A DNA stretch of 47,151 nucleotides from positions 1-47,151 of the forward strand of contig CAMUYU010000007.1 of the NCBI GenBank assembly GCA_947164995.1. The letters are read 5' to 3'. Of the stretch, positions 17,110 to 25,669 are shown piece by piece. This stretch comes from an uncultured Clostridia bacterium (GTDB lineage: Bacteria; Bacillota; Clostridia; TANB77; UBA1234). Every line of letters starts with the position of its first letter. Position 1 is the stretch's first letter. The notes below the pieces were generated by a model. The model searched no databases and had not been told where the DNA came from. It saw only the letters and a list, made by a program, of their open reading frames with translations. The translations under genes and the position numbers were made by a program.

Positions 17110-18657
17110 TTGAACGAAAAACTAAAAGAAAAAGTTAAAGAGGCTTTATCTGCAATATTACCAATTACACTTATTGTAACTTTGGTATGTCTTTTTGTGA
17201 CGCCAGTTTCTTCGGACGTTATGGTTATGTTTTTCGTTGGTGCAGTTTTATTAATATTTGGAATAGGATTATTCTCTCTTGGTGCAGATACTAGTATGAG
17301 TATTATAGGAGAGAGAATTGGAGCAAGTTTAAGTAAGAGCAAAAAAATTTGGATTATTGCTCTTATTTCGTTTATTGTAGGAACAATCACTACCGTCGCT
17401 GAACCAGATTTACAAGTACTAGCTACTCAGATGACTCAAATACCAAGTTATTTTCTGGTGGTTACAGTAGCAGTTGGTGTAGGTGTATTTTTAGCAATAG
17501 CAATGCTTAGAATTGTTTTTAAGGTTAAACTTTCTACGCTTTTGCTGTTCTTATATGTAGGTATTTTTATACTTTCATTTTTTGTTCCTTCTAATTTTTT
17601 ACCAATTGCTTTTGATAGTGGTGGTGTAACAACAGGACCTATGACTGTACCATTTATTATTGCACTAGGTATAGGAGCAGCATCTATTAGAAACGATAAA
17701 GATTCAGAAAGCGATAGTTTTGGTTTAGTTGCACTTTGTTCGGTAGGTCCAATTATTGCAGTTATGATTTTAGGATTATTATTTAAAATAGACGGAGCCT
17801 CATATGTTCCAATTGAGTATCACTCATTTTCTAATTCGCAGGCAATAGGAAGAGCATTTATAGATGTTTTGCCAAAATATTCTATAGAAGTTTTAAAATC
17901 TCTTTTTCCTATAGTTGTATTTTTTGCATTTTATAATCATTACAATTTAAAGCTTTCAACATCTGAAATTGAAAAGATTTTTATAGGCTTTATATATACA
18001 TTTTTGGGATTAGTCATTTTCTTAACAGGTGTTAATGTAGGATTTTTACCTGTTGGAAATACAATTGGTATGTCTTTAATAAATTCAATAGATAAAACAC
18101 TGGTACTACCACTAATAATGCTAATTGGTTATTTTATAGTTAAAGCAGAACCTGCTGTACAAATTCTTACAAAACAAGTAAGTGATATTACAGATGGCAT
18201 GGTTTCAGAAAAGGTAATGATGAATACACTTTCTATAGGAATGATGGTTGCATTGATTCTTAGTCTATTTAGAGCATGGTATGGAATACCATTTTTCGCA
18301 ATACTTGTTCCTGGATATATTATTGCATTAGGACTTACATTCTTTGCTCCAGAAATTTTTATAGGTATTGCATTCGACTCAGGTGGTGTTACATCTGGAC
18401 CAATGACGGCAAGCTTTATTCTTCCACTTATGATTGGAATTTGTGAAGCATCAGGAAGAGCAAATATTGATGTAATGAAAGATGCCTTTGGACTTGTTTC
18501 AATGGTTGCTTTAATGCCTCTTATAGTTATTCAAACTGTTGGAGTAATGTTTAAGATTCAACAAGCAAGAGGTAAAACTGTACTTGAAGAAATCTCTAAA
18601 GACGAGGCTGACGAAATTATTGTATTTAAAAGAAAAGCAAAACAAATTACAGATTAG
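17110..18657 (+). CDS. DUF1538 multi-pass membrane protein
   Basis: The TTG start at 17110 follows GAAGAGGTG. The 515-residue protein has about twelve membrane segments and an internal duplication: FDSGGVTTGPMT (about 168) and FDSGGVTSGPMT (about 423) mark the same position in each half. This is the DUF1538 family, thought to be transport proteins of unknown substrate. The P-II-like gene 52 bases downstream is a known neighbour and suggests regulation of the membrane protein by a P-II signal. Two inverted or parallel repeats are typical of transporters. Confidence 0.85.
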   Translation: MNEKLKEKVKEALSAILPITLIVTLVCLFVTPVSSDVMVMFFVGAVLLIFGIGLFSLGADTSMSIIGERIGASLSKSKKIWIIALISFIVGTITTVAEPDLQVLATQMTQIPSYFLVVTVAVGVGVFLAIAMLRIVFKVKLSTLLLFLYVGIFILSFFVPSNFLPIAFDSGGVTTGPMTVPFIIALGIGAASIRNDKDSESDSFGLVALCSVGPIIAVMILGLLFKIDGASYVPIEYHSFSNSQAIGRAFIDVLPKYSIEVLKSLFPIVVFFAFYNHYNLKLSTSEIEKIFIGFIYTFLGLVIFLTGVNVGFLPVGNTIGMSLINSIDKTLVLPLIMLIGYFIVKAEPAVQILTKQVSDITDGMVSEKVMMNTLSIGMMVALILSLFRAWYGIPFFAILVPGYIIALGLTFFAPEIFIGIAFDSGGVTSGPMTASFILPLMIGICEASGRANIDVMKDAFGLVSMVALMPLIVIQTVGVMFKIQQARGKTVLEEISKDEADEIIVFKRKAKQITD

Positions 18658-18709
18658 CAATCACACTTTTAAATTAGGTTTTGTAAGATAGTGAGGTGAC
18701 TAATTATAT

Positions 18710-19381
18710 ATGGAGAATATAGTTCTTAATATTACTATTGGCCAAAGAAGTAGAAGCGAAGCGTTTTTAAACTTTTACAAAGAGCAAGGCTTAAACCTTA
18801 GCTTAGGAACTTTTGGAAGAGGAACTGCAAGCAAAGAAACTTTAGATATTTTGGGAATTGGCTCTTCTGAAAAATGTATTATTTTTAGTTTCATGACAAT
18901 GGATAAATCTAGTTTAATACTAGATGAAATTGAAAGAAGAATGTCTCTTAGAACAGTTGGAGTTGGACTTTCATTTACAATTCCAATTAGTAGTATAGAT
19001 AGTATGAGAAATCTCAAAAGATTAGTTAAAGATTTTGATGATGAAAAAGAAAGTGAGGGATATAGTGTGGAAACTGAAAATGAATTGGTAGTAATAATTG
19101 CAAATAGAGGCTATGTTGAAAATGTTATGCAAGTTGCAAGAGAAGCAGGTGCACCTGGTGGAACAGTAGTACATGCTAGAGGAACTGGACAAGAAACATC
19201 AGAGAAGTTTTTTGGAACATTAATTGGTGCTGAGAAGGAAATGATTTTTATTGTTACTAAATCAGAAAAGAGTTCACAAATAATGCAGGCAATTAAAGAA
19301 AAAGTTGGAGCGGATACTCCTAGTGGAGCGATTACCTTTTCTCTTCCTGTTAACGAATGTGCAGGATTAATAACAACTTAA
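18710..19381 (+). CDS. P-II-like regulatory protein partner of the DUF1538 protein
   Basis: The 223-residue protein seems to hold two P-II/ferredoxin-like units. The second carries the P-II-type pattern ARGTGQETSEKFFG (about 157-170) and the I-x-x-E-K-E-MIFIVT strand. P-II proteins bind nucleotides and gate membrane transporters, as GlnK does with AmtB. Its position behind the duplicated DUF1538 gene suggests it gates that protein. RBS GAGGTGA lies upstream. Confidence 0.75.
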   Translation: MENIVLNITIGQRSRSEAFLNFYKEQGLNLSLGTFGRGTASKETLDILGIGSSEKCIIFSFMTMDKSSLILDEIERRMSLRTVGVGLSFTIPISSIDSMRNLKRLVKDFDDEKESEGYSVETENELVVIIANRGYVENVMQVAREAGAPGGTVVHARGTGQETSEKFFGTLIGAEKEMIFIVTKSEKSSQIMQAIKEKVGADTPSGAITFSLPVNECAGLITT

Positions 19382-19418
19382 ATTTTTGATGTATCAATAT
19401 ATGTTTACATTTACTTTA

Positions 19419-19443
19419 CAAAACAATTACATTAGTTGTTTTT
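19419..19443 (+). terminator. Possible weak terminator
   Basis: AAAACAA (19420-19426) pairs with TTGTTTT (19436-19442), with T inside the 3' arm only. The stem is short. Confidence 0.35.
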
Positions 19444-19504
19444 GGAGTTTATAGATTATAAAATTTTTAAGTGATAGAGAAGTATTTCTAAATGGAGTGA
19501 ATTT

Positions 19505-20269
19505 ATGAAAAAGATTATTTTTGTTTTGATAACGATGATTGTTTTATGCTCTTCAATCATGTATGCGATGTTGTATGATCCAAATGAAGAACACGTGTAT
19601 GATAATAACCTTCCATACAATGACTTACAAATACATTTGTATAAAAATGTAAACAGTAAAGAATATAGAACTACAAAAGAGGGCGAACCATTATATTGCT
19701 ATCATAGATATCTTAATGAAATTTTAAAAGCAACTACTATTACCATTGATAAGCATGGTAAAAAGCTTGTTGAAGGATATGAAGATGGTTCTTTTAAACC
19801 AGATGGAAATATAACAAGAGCTGAATTTATAAAAATGGCGATTAGTATGTCAAATAATAGAAGTTTTGATTATACTATTTTCCCAAATCCAGATCCTGCA
19901 GATGGAATAAATAACCATTGGGCAGCACCTTATGTAGTTGTTGCTGAAATGCAAGATGTAATTGATGTTGGTGATATTAACTATGTTAATATTGATGAAC
20001 CAATTTCAAGAATGGAAGTTATTAAGATAATTTCAAAAATTCAAATTAATATGAAGGATATTCCACAATTTAGAGATGGATTTTTACCAAATTATATAGA
20101 TACTTCTTTATTAAAAGCTGAAGAAAAAGAGCTATTACTTCATGCAACAAAGTATGATTTGATAGAAGGATTGTCTAAGATTAAAGAAGGAGAAACATGG
20201 AATCCTGATATTTTACAACAACCAATTACTCGTGCAGAGGCTGTTAGAGCTTTGCTAAGGGTATACTAA
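19505..20269 (+). CDS. Secreted S-layer-homology (SLH) protein
   Basis: A signal peptide (about 1-22) is followed by three SLH-like units: EGYEDGSFKPDGNITRAEF (about 89), the unit around NNHWAAPYVVVAEM (about 140) with ISRMEVIKII, and a last one ending PITRAEAVRALLRVY at the C-terminus. SLH domains bind pyruvylated secondary cell-wall polymer. At 254 residues there is hardly any other domain, so this may be a minimal cell-wall-binding protein. Confidence 0.85.
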   Translation: MKKIIFVLITMIVLCSSIMYAMLYDPNEEHVYDNNLPYNDLQIHLYKNVNSKEYRTTKEGEPLYCYHRYLNEILKATTITIDKHGKKLVEGYEDGSFKPDGNITRAEFIKMAISMSNNRSFDYTIFPNPDPADGINNHWAAPYVVVAEMQDVIDVGDINYVNIDEPISRMEVIKIISKIQINMKDIPQFRDGFLPNYIDTSLLKAEEKELLLHATKYDLIEGLSKIKEGETWNPDILQQPITRAEAVRALLRVY

Positions 20270-20380
20270 TAAAGATTGCACACAGAAGCTAAAAGGGCTA
20301 AAGCACAAATGAATGATTGCAGTTTAATCAGGTTAAAATACGAAAGAATATATAGAGCAGTAGAATAATGAACAAAAGAT

Positions 20381-20416
20381 AAAAAACGTTAAAAACACTA
20401 GTTTTTAACGTTTTTT
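20381..20416 (+). terminator. Terminator after the SLH gene
   Basis: A perfect 16-base stem pairs 20381-20396 with 20401-20416 over an ACTA loop, ending in T. The rest of the gap 20270-20380 shows nothing recognisable. Confidence 0.85.
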
Positions 20417-20484
20417 TATGTTATAATACCTCGTGATTGCGATTGATTCTCGCAATATAATATTTAAAAAGGAGGAGATATGGC

Positions 20485-21939
20485 ATGAAGATACACAATT
20501 CTATGTCAAAACAAAAAGAAGAATTTGAACCAATTAACAATCCAGAGGTAAAAATGTATGCTTGTGGAATTACGGTGTATGACGACTGTCATATCGGTCA
20601 CGCAAAACAAGCAATTACTTTTGATATCATTAAAAGATATCTTACATATAAAGGATACAACGTTAAATATGTTAGAAATTATACTGACGTTGATGACAAG
20701 ATAATCAATAGAGCAAATGAGCTTGGAATCAATGCTTTGGAATATTCGCAAGATAGAATTAATGAAGTTGAAAGAGTAATGAAGCTATTAGGTGTTAGAA
20801 CTCCAGATGTTGAGCCTAAAGCTTCTGAAAATATTGAAAACATCATTGAATTTGTTACCAAACTTATAGAAAAAGGTTATGCATACCCTTCTGGTAGAGG
20901 TGATGTTTACTATAGTGTTAAGAGTTTTCCTGGCTATGGTAAACTATCTAAAAGAAACCCAGACGATATGTTAAATGGTGTTCGTAAAGATGTAGAAGAA
21001 GGAAAAAGAGATCCGCTAGACTTTGCACTTTGGAAATCTGCAAAAGAAGGAGAAATCTCTTGGGATTCACCATGGGGTAAAGGAAGACCAGGGTGGCACA
21101 TAGAATGCTCTGCAATGAATTTAAGATATTTAGGAGAGCAAATAGATATCCATGGTGGTGGTAAAGACTTAATTTTCCCACATCACGAAAACGAAGTTGC
21201 TCAAACAGAAGCTCTTACAGGAAAGAGATTTGCAAAGTATTGGATTCACAATGGCCTTATTACTATTAATGGTCAAAAGATGAGTAAGTCTCTTGGAAAC
21301 TCTCTTACAGTTAAAGACGCTCTTGCTAAATACAATCCTGAAGTTATTAAATATATGCTTATGCAAAAGCATTATGCAAGTACAGTTGATGTAAATGATG
21401 AGGAATTTTTATTATCTGAAAAGCATTTATACTATTTTTACAATACTTTAAATGAGATAGATAAACTTTTGGTAAGTACTCCTGCAAATGGTGAAGCTGT
21501 TTCAGATGAGGTATTAAGTAAGATCGAACCAGATTTTGTTGAAGCTATGGATGATGACTTCAATACTGCTCAAGCTTACGCAAATCTATTTGGCATTATG
21601 AAGTATCTAAATAATGTTATTGCAGATAAAAAGATGGATGCTCAAGCTAAATCAAATCTTCTTAAGGCTATAAAAGATAAGGTTGTTGAACTTTACAATA
21701 TATTAGCTATCTTTGAAGAAGAACCTACATATTTCTTAAATGATTTAAAGAATAAGTATTTAGCTAAACTTGGAATGAGTGCTGAAGAAATTGAAAATAA
21801 GATAGAAGAAAGAAAAGAAGCAAAAGCAAATAAAGACTATGCTAAAGCAGATGAGATAAGAAATTCATTAGATGCAGCAGGTATTGCTTTGCTAGACGGC
21901 AAAGATGGAACAACTTGGAATATAAAAGAATTACAATAA
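20485..21939 (+). CDS. cysS: Cysteinyl-tRNA synthetase
   Basis: CysRS charges tRNA-Cys. The 484-residue protein has Cys27 in YACGIT (zinc ligand), the class I HIGH motif (36-39), GWHIECSAM (204-211) and KMSKS (265-269). The start is ATG 20485, nine bases after GGAGG. An ATG at 20480 in another frame hits TGA at once. No T-box leader is visible; a promoter with TATAAT around 20422 or 20456 probably drives it. Confidence 0.97.
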   Translation: MKIHNSMSKQKEEFEPINNPEVKMYACGITVYDDCHIGHAKQAITFDIIKRYLTYKGYNVKYVRNYTDVDDKIINRANELGINALEYSQDRINEVERVMKLLGVRTPDVEPKASENIENIIEFVTKLIEKGYAYPSGRGDVYYSVKSFPGYGKLSKRNPDDMLNGVRKDVEEGKRDPLDFALWKSAKEGEISWDSPWGKGRPGWHIECSAMNLRYLGEQIDIHGGGKDLIFPHHENEVAQTEALTGKRFAKYWIHNGLITINGQKMSKSLGNSLTVKDALAKYNPEVIKYMLMQKHYASTVDVNDEEFLLSEKHLYYFYNTLNEIDKLLVSTPANGEAVSDEVLSKIEPDFVEAMDDDFNTAQAYANLFGIMKYLNNVIADKKMDAQAKSNLLKAIKDKVVELYNILAIFEEEPTYFLNDLKNKYLAKLGMSAEEIENKIEERKEAKANKDYAKADEIRNSLDAAGIALLDGKDGTTWNIKELQ

Positions 21940-21948
21940 TTAAGAACT

Positions 21949-21975
21949 GAACTCGGGGATGTCTCCGAGTTCGTT
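21949..21975 (+). terminator. Terminator-like hairpin after cysS
   Basis: GAACTCGG (21949-21956) pairs with CCGAGTTC (21965-21972). The following T-run is only three long. Confidence 0.6.
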
Positions 21976-22000
21976 TCAAATTATATATAATGGTGATTAT

Positions 22001-23545
22001 ATGAAGATAAACAATGTAAAAATCTTTGAAAACTTAAGCGATGAAGAAGTATTCAAAGTTGCTTGTAAAAAGAATAGAGTAAATATAAATGATGTAGAAG
22101 AGTGGCATATAGCAAAAAAGAGTGTTGATGCAAGAGATAAAAGTAATGTTCACTTTAGTTACTCTTTTGACGTATTTTTAAAAGGTGAAAAAAGAGAGCC
22201 GCCAAAAGACTTGCTATTATTTGAAAATAAAAAAGAAATAGAAGAGCCAATAGTCGTAATAGGAGCAGGACCTGCAGGATTATTTTGCACATATGCACTT
22301 GCATACAATGGATATAAGCCAATTATGCTAGAACAAGGTGCTTCTATAGATGAGCGTGTTAAAGATGTTGAAGATTTTATTAATAATAGAAAATTAAATA
22401 CGAGGTCTAACATACAATTTGGTGAAGGGGGAGCAGGAACTTTTTCAGATGGAAAGTTAACTACTAATGTTAATTCAGAGCTTAATCGTGTGGTACTAGA
22501 GACTTTTGTAAAGTTTGGCGCACCTGAAGAAATCTTGTATACAACAAAAGCACACATAGGAACAGACAATTTAAGAAAAGTTATAAAAAACATGAGAGAA
22601 GAAATTTTACGATTAGGTGGCATTGTAAAGTTTAATTCTAAAGTGTCAAACATCAAATTTTCAGAAGAAAAAGTTGAGGCAGTGATACTTGAAAATGGTA
22701 CGGAAATAAAGGCTTCGCACGTTGTGCTTGCAATTGGACATAGTGCAAGAGATACATTCAAAATGTTATATGAAAATCATGTAAAGCTAGAGCCTAAGCC
22801 GTTTTCAGTCGGCGTGAGAGTAGAACATAAGCAAAGTTTTATAAATAAATCACAATATGGCAATTCAAAGTTAGTGCTTCCGCCTGCGGAATACAAGCTT
22901 GTATATCACGGTGAAGATGGAAGAAGTTTATATACTTTTTGTATGTGTCCAGGTGGATATGTTATGGCATCATCTTCAGAAGAAGGTACAATAGTAACAA
23001 ATGGTATGAGTTATTATAAAAGAGATGGTGAAAACGCCAATTCTGCGCTTCTAGTAAGCATTACACCGGATGACTATATGAAAGATGATAATCCATTAAA
23101 TGGAATGTACTTTCAAAAAGAGTTAGAAGAAAAAGCATTTAAAATGGCTGGAAGTAGCTATAATGCGCCATCACAGAGGATGGGTGACTACTTAAATAGT
23201 GATGAAAAAAATGTAACTAGTAGTGAAAAAGTTGAACCAACATATAAACCAAGTGTCACGTATTGCAGTCTACAAGAGCTTTTCCCAGATTATATAAATA
23301 AAACAATGAAAGATGGGATCAAGTATTTCGCTACAAAACTAAGAGGTTTCGACGATTCAAATGCGATTTTAACTGCAGTAGAATCTCGAAGTTCTTCTCC
23401 TGTAAGGGTTGCGCGAGATGATAACATGGTATCAAACTTTAAAGGATTATACCCTTGTGGTGAAGGAGCAGGGTATGCAGGAGGCATAATGAGCTCTTCA
23501 ATTGACGGAATTAGGGTTGCAAAAGCCATTGTAACAAAAATGTAA
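22001..23545 (+). CDS. FAD-dependent oxidoreductase (COG2509 type)
   Basis: ATG 22001, after TGGTGAT, is preferred to an in-frame start at 21959 that lies inside the upstream hairpin. The 514-residue protein has a small N-terminal domain, then the Rossmann dinucleotide motif VVIGAGPAGLF (about 84-94), FGEGGAGTFSDGKL (about 140-153) and a C-terminal PCGEGAGYAGGIMSS flavin-binding block. These mark the uncharacterised NAD(FAD)-utilising dehydrogenase family. The substrate is unknown. Confidence 0.88.
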   Translation: MKINNVKIFENLSDEEVFKVACKKNRVNINDVEEWHIAKKSVDARDKSNVHFSYSFDVFLKGEKREPPKDLLLFENKKEIEEPIVVIGAGPAGLFCTYALAYNGYKPIMLEQGASIDERVKDVEDFINNRKLNTRSNIQFGEGGAGTFSDGKLTTNVNSELNRVVLETFVKFGAPEEILYTTKAHIGTDNLRKVIKNMREEILRLGGIVKFNSKVSNIKFSEEKVEAVILENGTEIKASHVVLAIGHSARDTFKMLYENHVKLEPKPFSVGVRVEHKQSFINKSQYGNSKLVLPPAEYKLVYHGEDGRSLYTFCMCPGGYVMASSSEEGTIVTNGMSYYKRDGENANSALLVSITPDDYMKDDNPLNGMYFQKELEEKAFKMAGSSYNAPSQRMGDYLNSDEKNVTSSEKVEPTYKPSVTYCSLQELFPDYINKTMKDGIKYFATKLRGFDDSNAILTAVESRSSSPVRVARDDNMVSNFKGLYPCGEGAGYAGGIMSSSIDGIRVAKAIVTKM

Positions 23546-23621
23546 TATTTTCTACAAGCCTTGTAATCCCTAGTATTTTTTACTTTTCGAAATTTAATAT
23601 AAAAAGCCTGAAAAGGTACGG

Positions 23622-23657
23622 AAATCCAGTGTTTGAGAGATTAAACGCTGGATTTTT
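23622..23657 (+). terminator. Terminator after the FAD-dependent oxidoreductase
   Basis: AAATCCAGTGTTT (23622-23634) pairs with AAACGCTGGATT (23643-23654) over a GAGAGATT-type loop, followed by T. Confidence 0.8.
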
Positions 23658-23752
23658 TGATTTTGAAAAAAGTTTTTCTTTGTAGTTGTTTATTTCCGTA
23701 ATGTTGAGAGCTTGAAAGCCCGCAAACCCTTGAAAAATCAAGAAAAAAGTGC

Positions 23753-23781
23753 TTGCAAAATATTTTTTTTATTTGTATTAT
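23753..23781 (+). promoter_or_regulatory. Promoter of a repeat-bearing non-coding transcript
   Basis: TTGCAA (23753-23758) and TATTAT (23776-23781) have a 17-base spacer. An RBS-like AAAGGAGGA follows at 23811 with no usable ATG behind it. Confidence 0.6.
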
Positions 23782-24090
23782 TTAGTCATGAAAACAAAAT
23801 AATACTTTCAAAGGAGGACATTATACAAAAGATAAATCATTAAATTTACTAAAGATGAAAAATTACAAACCAACAAAAGAAAAAATTAAAATTTACAAAA
23901 GATGAAAGTCGAAAGACTAAAGTTTAATTTAAGAATGCAATGTAATTTGCATAGATTTACAAAAGAAAAGTTTTTAATGCACCAAAGATAAAGCATACAA
24001 AAGATAAAATTTTTAATTTACAAAAGATAAAATATTTAAGTTTAGCAAACTCCGGTAAAGGTATTCTTTACCGGAGTTTACTTTTGTTTA
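23782..24090 (+). ncRNA. Putative non-coding transcript with ACAAAAGATAAA repeats
   Basis: Between a good promoter and a strong terminator there is no credible reading frame longer than 16 codons. Instead about eight imperfect copies of ACAAAAGATAAA occur at roughly 20-40 base intervals from 23825 to 24035, several as TACAAAAGATAAA or TACAAAAGATGAAA. The region is almost pure A/T plus these repeats. A perfect SD-like AAAGGAGGA opens it. I do not recognise a known RNA family. Confidence 0.45.
24049..24083 (+). terminator. Strong hairpin ending the repeat transcript
   Basis: AAACTCCGGTAAAG pairs with CTTTACCGGAGTTT across a GTATT loop (about 24048-24080), followed by ACTTTTGTTT. Confidence 0.75.
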
Positions 24091-24106
24091 TATAGTTTTA
24101 GTATGG

Positions 24107-24135
24107 TTGAAACAATGGCTTTTCTGTGATACAAT
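24107..24135 (+). promoter_or_regulatory. Promoter of the 3D-domain gene
   Basis: TTGAAA (24107-24112) and TACAAT (24130-24135) have a 17-base spacer, 26 bases upstream of the GTG start. Confidence 0.7.
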
Positions 24136-24160
24136 AAATGCGCTTTGAGGAGGTGAGAAT

Positions 24161-24934
24161 GTGTCAAACGGATCTGGCGACATCGCTATGCAAATAAAAG
24201 CATTTATCAATCGAAGAATGGATTTGATTAAAGAGAAGAAGAGAAGAAAAATATTTTTTGGTATAGCAATTGCAGGTGTTGTTATTGCAGGTGGGATTTG
24301 GCTTCATTCTCGATTTGTTATTAATGATTATTCTATTAAACTTGCACAACTAGATGCTGAAAATGAAAAGCTGCTTGCACAAAGAGCTAACATTGAATCG
24401 CAAATAGCAGAGATAGAAAAAGAAAAATCAAAAGCTAATGATGAACTTCTAGAAAGATTATCTGAAGCGGAATTAGTTGCACAAAATAATTTATATTTAG
24501 TAGAACAAAATATTAAACTTCAAAACTTTGTTAAAGAAGCAGCTAAAGCTGGCGTTAAACCTCAAAACTATGGAAAGACAGAAGAAGCAACTTCTGCAGT
24601 AGATTATTCAAAACTTGAATATATTGGTGAATTTGAGGGAACTGCATATACACCAACTGTTGAAGAATGTGGAAACAATCTTGGATATACTGCTTCAGGA
24701 AAACCAATCATTGCAGGGGTTTCTGTTGCTGTAGATACGACGTATTGGAAGATGGGTACAAAGTTTTATATAGAAGGATTAGGTTATGTTGTAGCCATGG
24801 ATACAGGTTCTGCAATAAAAGGAAAGTATAGATTTGATTATGCAGTGTTTGATAGAGACTATGCAAAGCAGCTTGGAAGGCGTAAGTATTCAGTATATTT
24901 AGTAAAAGATGAAGCTGTGGAAGAAGCAAAATAA
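24161..24934 (+). CDS. Membrane-anchored coiled-coil protein with C-terminal 3D domain
   Basis: The GTG start follows GAGGAGGTGA. The 257-residue protein has one membrane helix (about 29-47), an extracytoplasmic coiled coil (about 55-125) and a C-terminal 3D domain (about 150-252). The name-giving aspartates are in VAVDTTYW, AMDTGSAIKG and DYAVFD, together with the GTAYTP start. The fold is related to MltA-type lytic transglycosylases and is found in peptidoglycan-acting Firmicutes proteins such as YocH and YuiC. The probable role is wall cleavage near the membrane. Confidence 0.85.
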   Translation: MSNGSGDIAMQIKAFINRRMDLIKEKKRRKIFFGIAIAGVVIAGGIWLHSRFVINDYSIKLAQLDAENEKLLAQRANIESQIAEIEKEKSKANDELLERLSEAELVAQNNLYLVEQNIKLQNFVKEAAKAGVKPQNYGKTEEATSAVDYSKLEYIGEFEGTAYTPTVEECGNNLGYTASGKPIIAGVSVAVDTTYWKMGTKFYIEGLGYVVAMDTGSAIKGKYRFDYAVFDRDYAKQLGRRKYSVYLVKDEAVEEAK

Positions 24935-24962
24935 AAGCTATTTTAAATTGATTTTACTTATA

Positions 24963-24996
24963 TTGACACCTATATAAACACGTGATAATATGTTCG
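24963..24996 (+). promoter_or_regulatory. lexA promoter with a probable LexA box
   Basis: TTGACA (24963-24968) and TAATAT (24986-24991) have a 17-base spacer. The segment 24983-24996 (TGATAATATGTTCG) matches 11 of 14 bases of the Gram-positive box CGAACATATGTTCG and overlaps the -10, the expected place for autorepression. Confidence 0.7.
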
Positions 24997-25023
24997 TATA
25001 TTAATCAAAAAGGAGATTCATAA

Positions 25024-25656
25024 ATGGCGGAAAAGAAAAAAGCTACAGAGAAACAACTTAGAGTTTTATCATATGTTAAAGATCAAATTAGAAAAAATGG
25101 ATATGCACCTTCAGTTAGAGAAATTTGTCAAGCTTTAGGTCTTAGCTCAACATCTACTGTTCATGGTTATTTAGCTAGACTTCAAAAGAAAGGCTTATTA
25201 CAAAAAGTTGCACTTAAACCACGTACTATCAGAATAACAGATGGAGTTGATTCTAGTACGCCAACATATTATTCTTCTAAAGAAATGGTAGATGTTCCAA
25301 TAGTTGGAAGAGTTACAGCAGGTCAACCAATTCTTGCTGTTGAAAATGTGGAGGATTCTTTCCCACTACCAGTAGATTTTGTTGGTAATTCAGAAAGCTT
25401 TATGCTTAAAGTTCGTGGAGATAGTATGATTGATGCAGGCATATTAAATGGTGACTTAGTTTTAGTAAAAAAACAAAATGCAGCAGAAAATGGAGATATA
25501 GTTGTTGCTTTAATTGATGACGAAGCTACAGTTAAAACTTTTTTTAAAGAAAAAGATCATATTAGATTACAACCACAAAATAGTTTCATGCAACCTATTA
25601 TAGTTCCTACATGTATTGTATTAGGAAAAGTAGCAGGTGTATTTAGAAAAGTTTAA
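25024..25656 (+). CDS. lexA: LexA repressor
   Basis: LexA represses SOS genes and cleaves itself when RecA is activated. The 210-residue protein has the winged HTH (about 1-65; [21 protein letters not shown]), the cleavage site Ala99-Gly100 in VTAGQPI, Ser134 in GDSM and Lys171 in ATVKTFF, the catalytic dyad. All are intact, so autocleavage should work. It is followed 13 bases later by clpC in the same direction. Confidence 0.97.
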   Translation: MAEKKKATEKQLRVLSYVKDQIRKNGYAPSVREICQALGLSSTSTVHGYLARLQKKGLLQKVALKPRTIRITDGVDSSTPTYYSSKEMVDVPIVGRVTAGQPILAVENVEDSFPLPVDFVGNSESFMLKVRGDSMIDAGILNGDLVLVKKQNAAENGDIVVALIDDEATVKTFFKEKDHIRLQPQNSFMQPIIVPTCIVLGKVAGVFRKV

Positions 25657-25669
25657 TTGGAGATAATAG

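Noticed and set aside
20270-20480. A T-box leader before cysS
   Set aside because: No T-box core or specifier loop is seen. The hairpin present is the terminator of the SLH gene.
23856-23907. A 16-codon frame in the repeat transcript
   Set aside because: It starts 37 bases after the RBS-like site, is made only of repeat-derived lysine codons and has no support.
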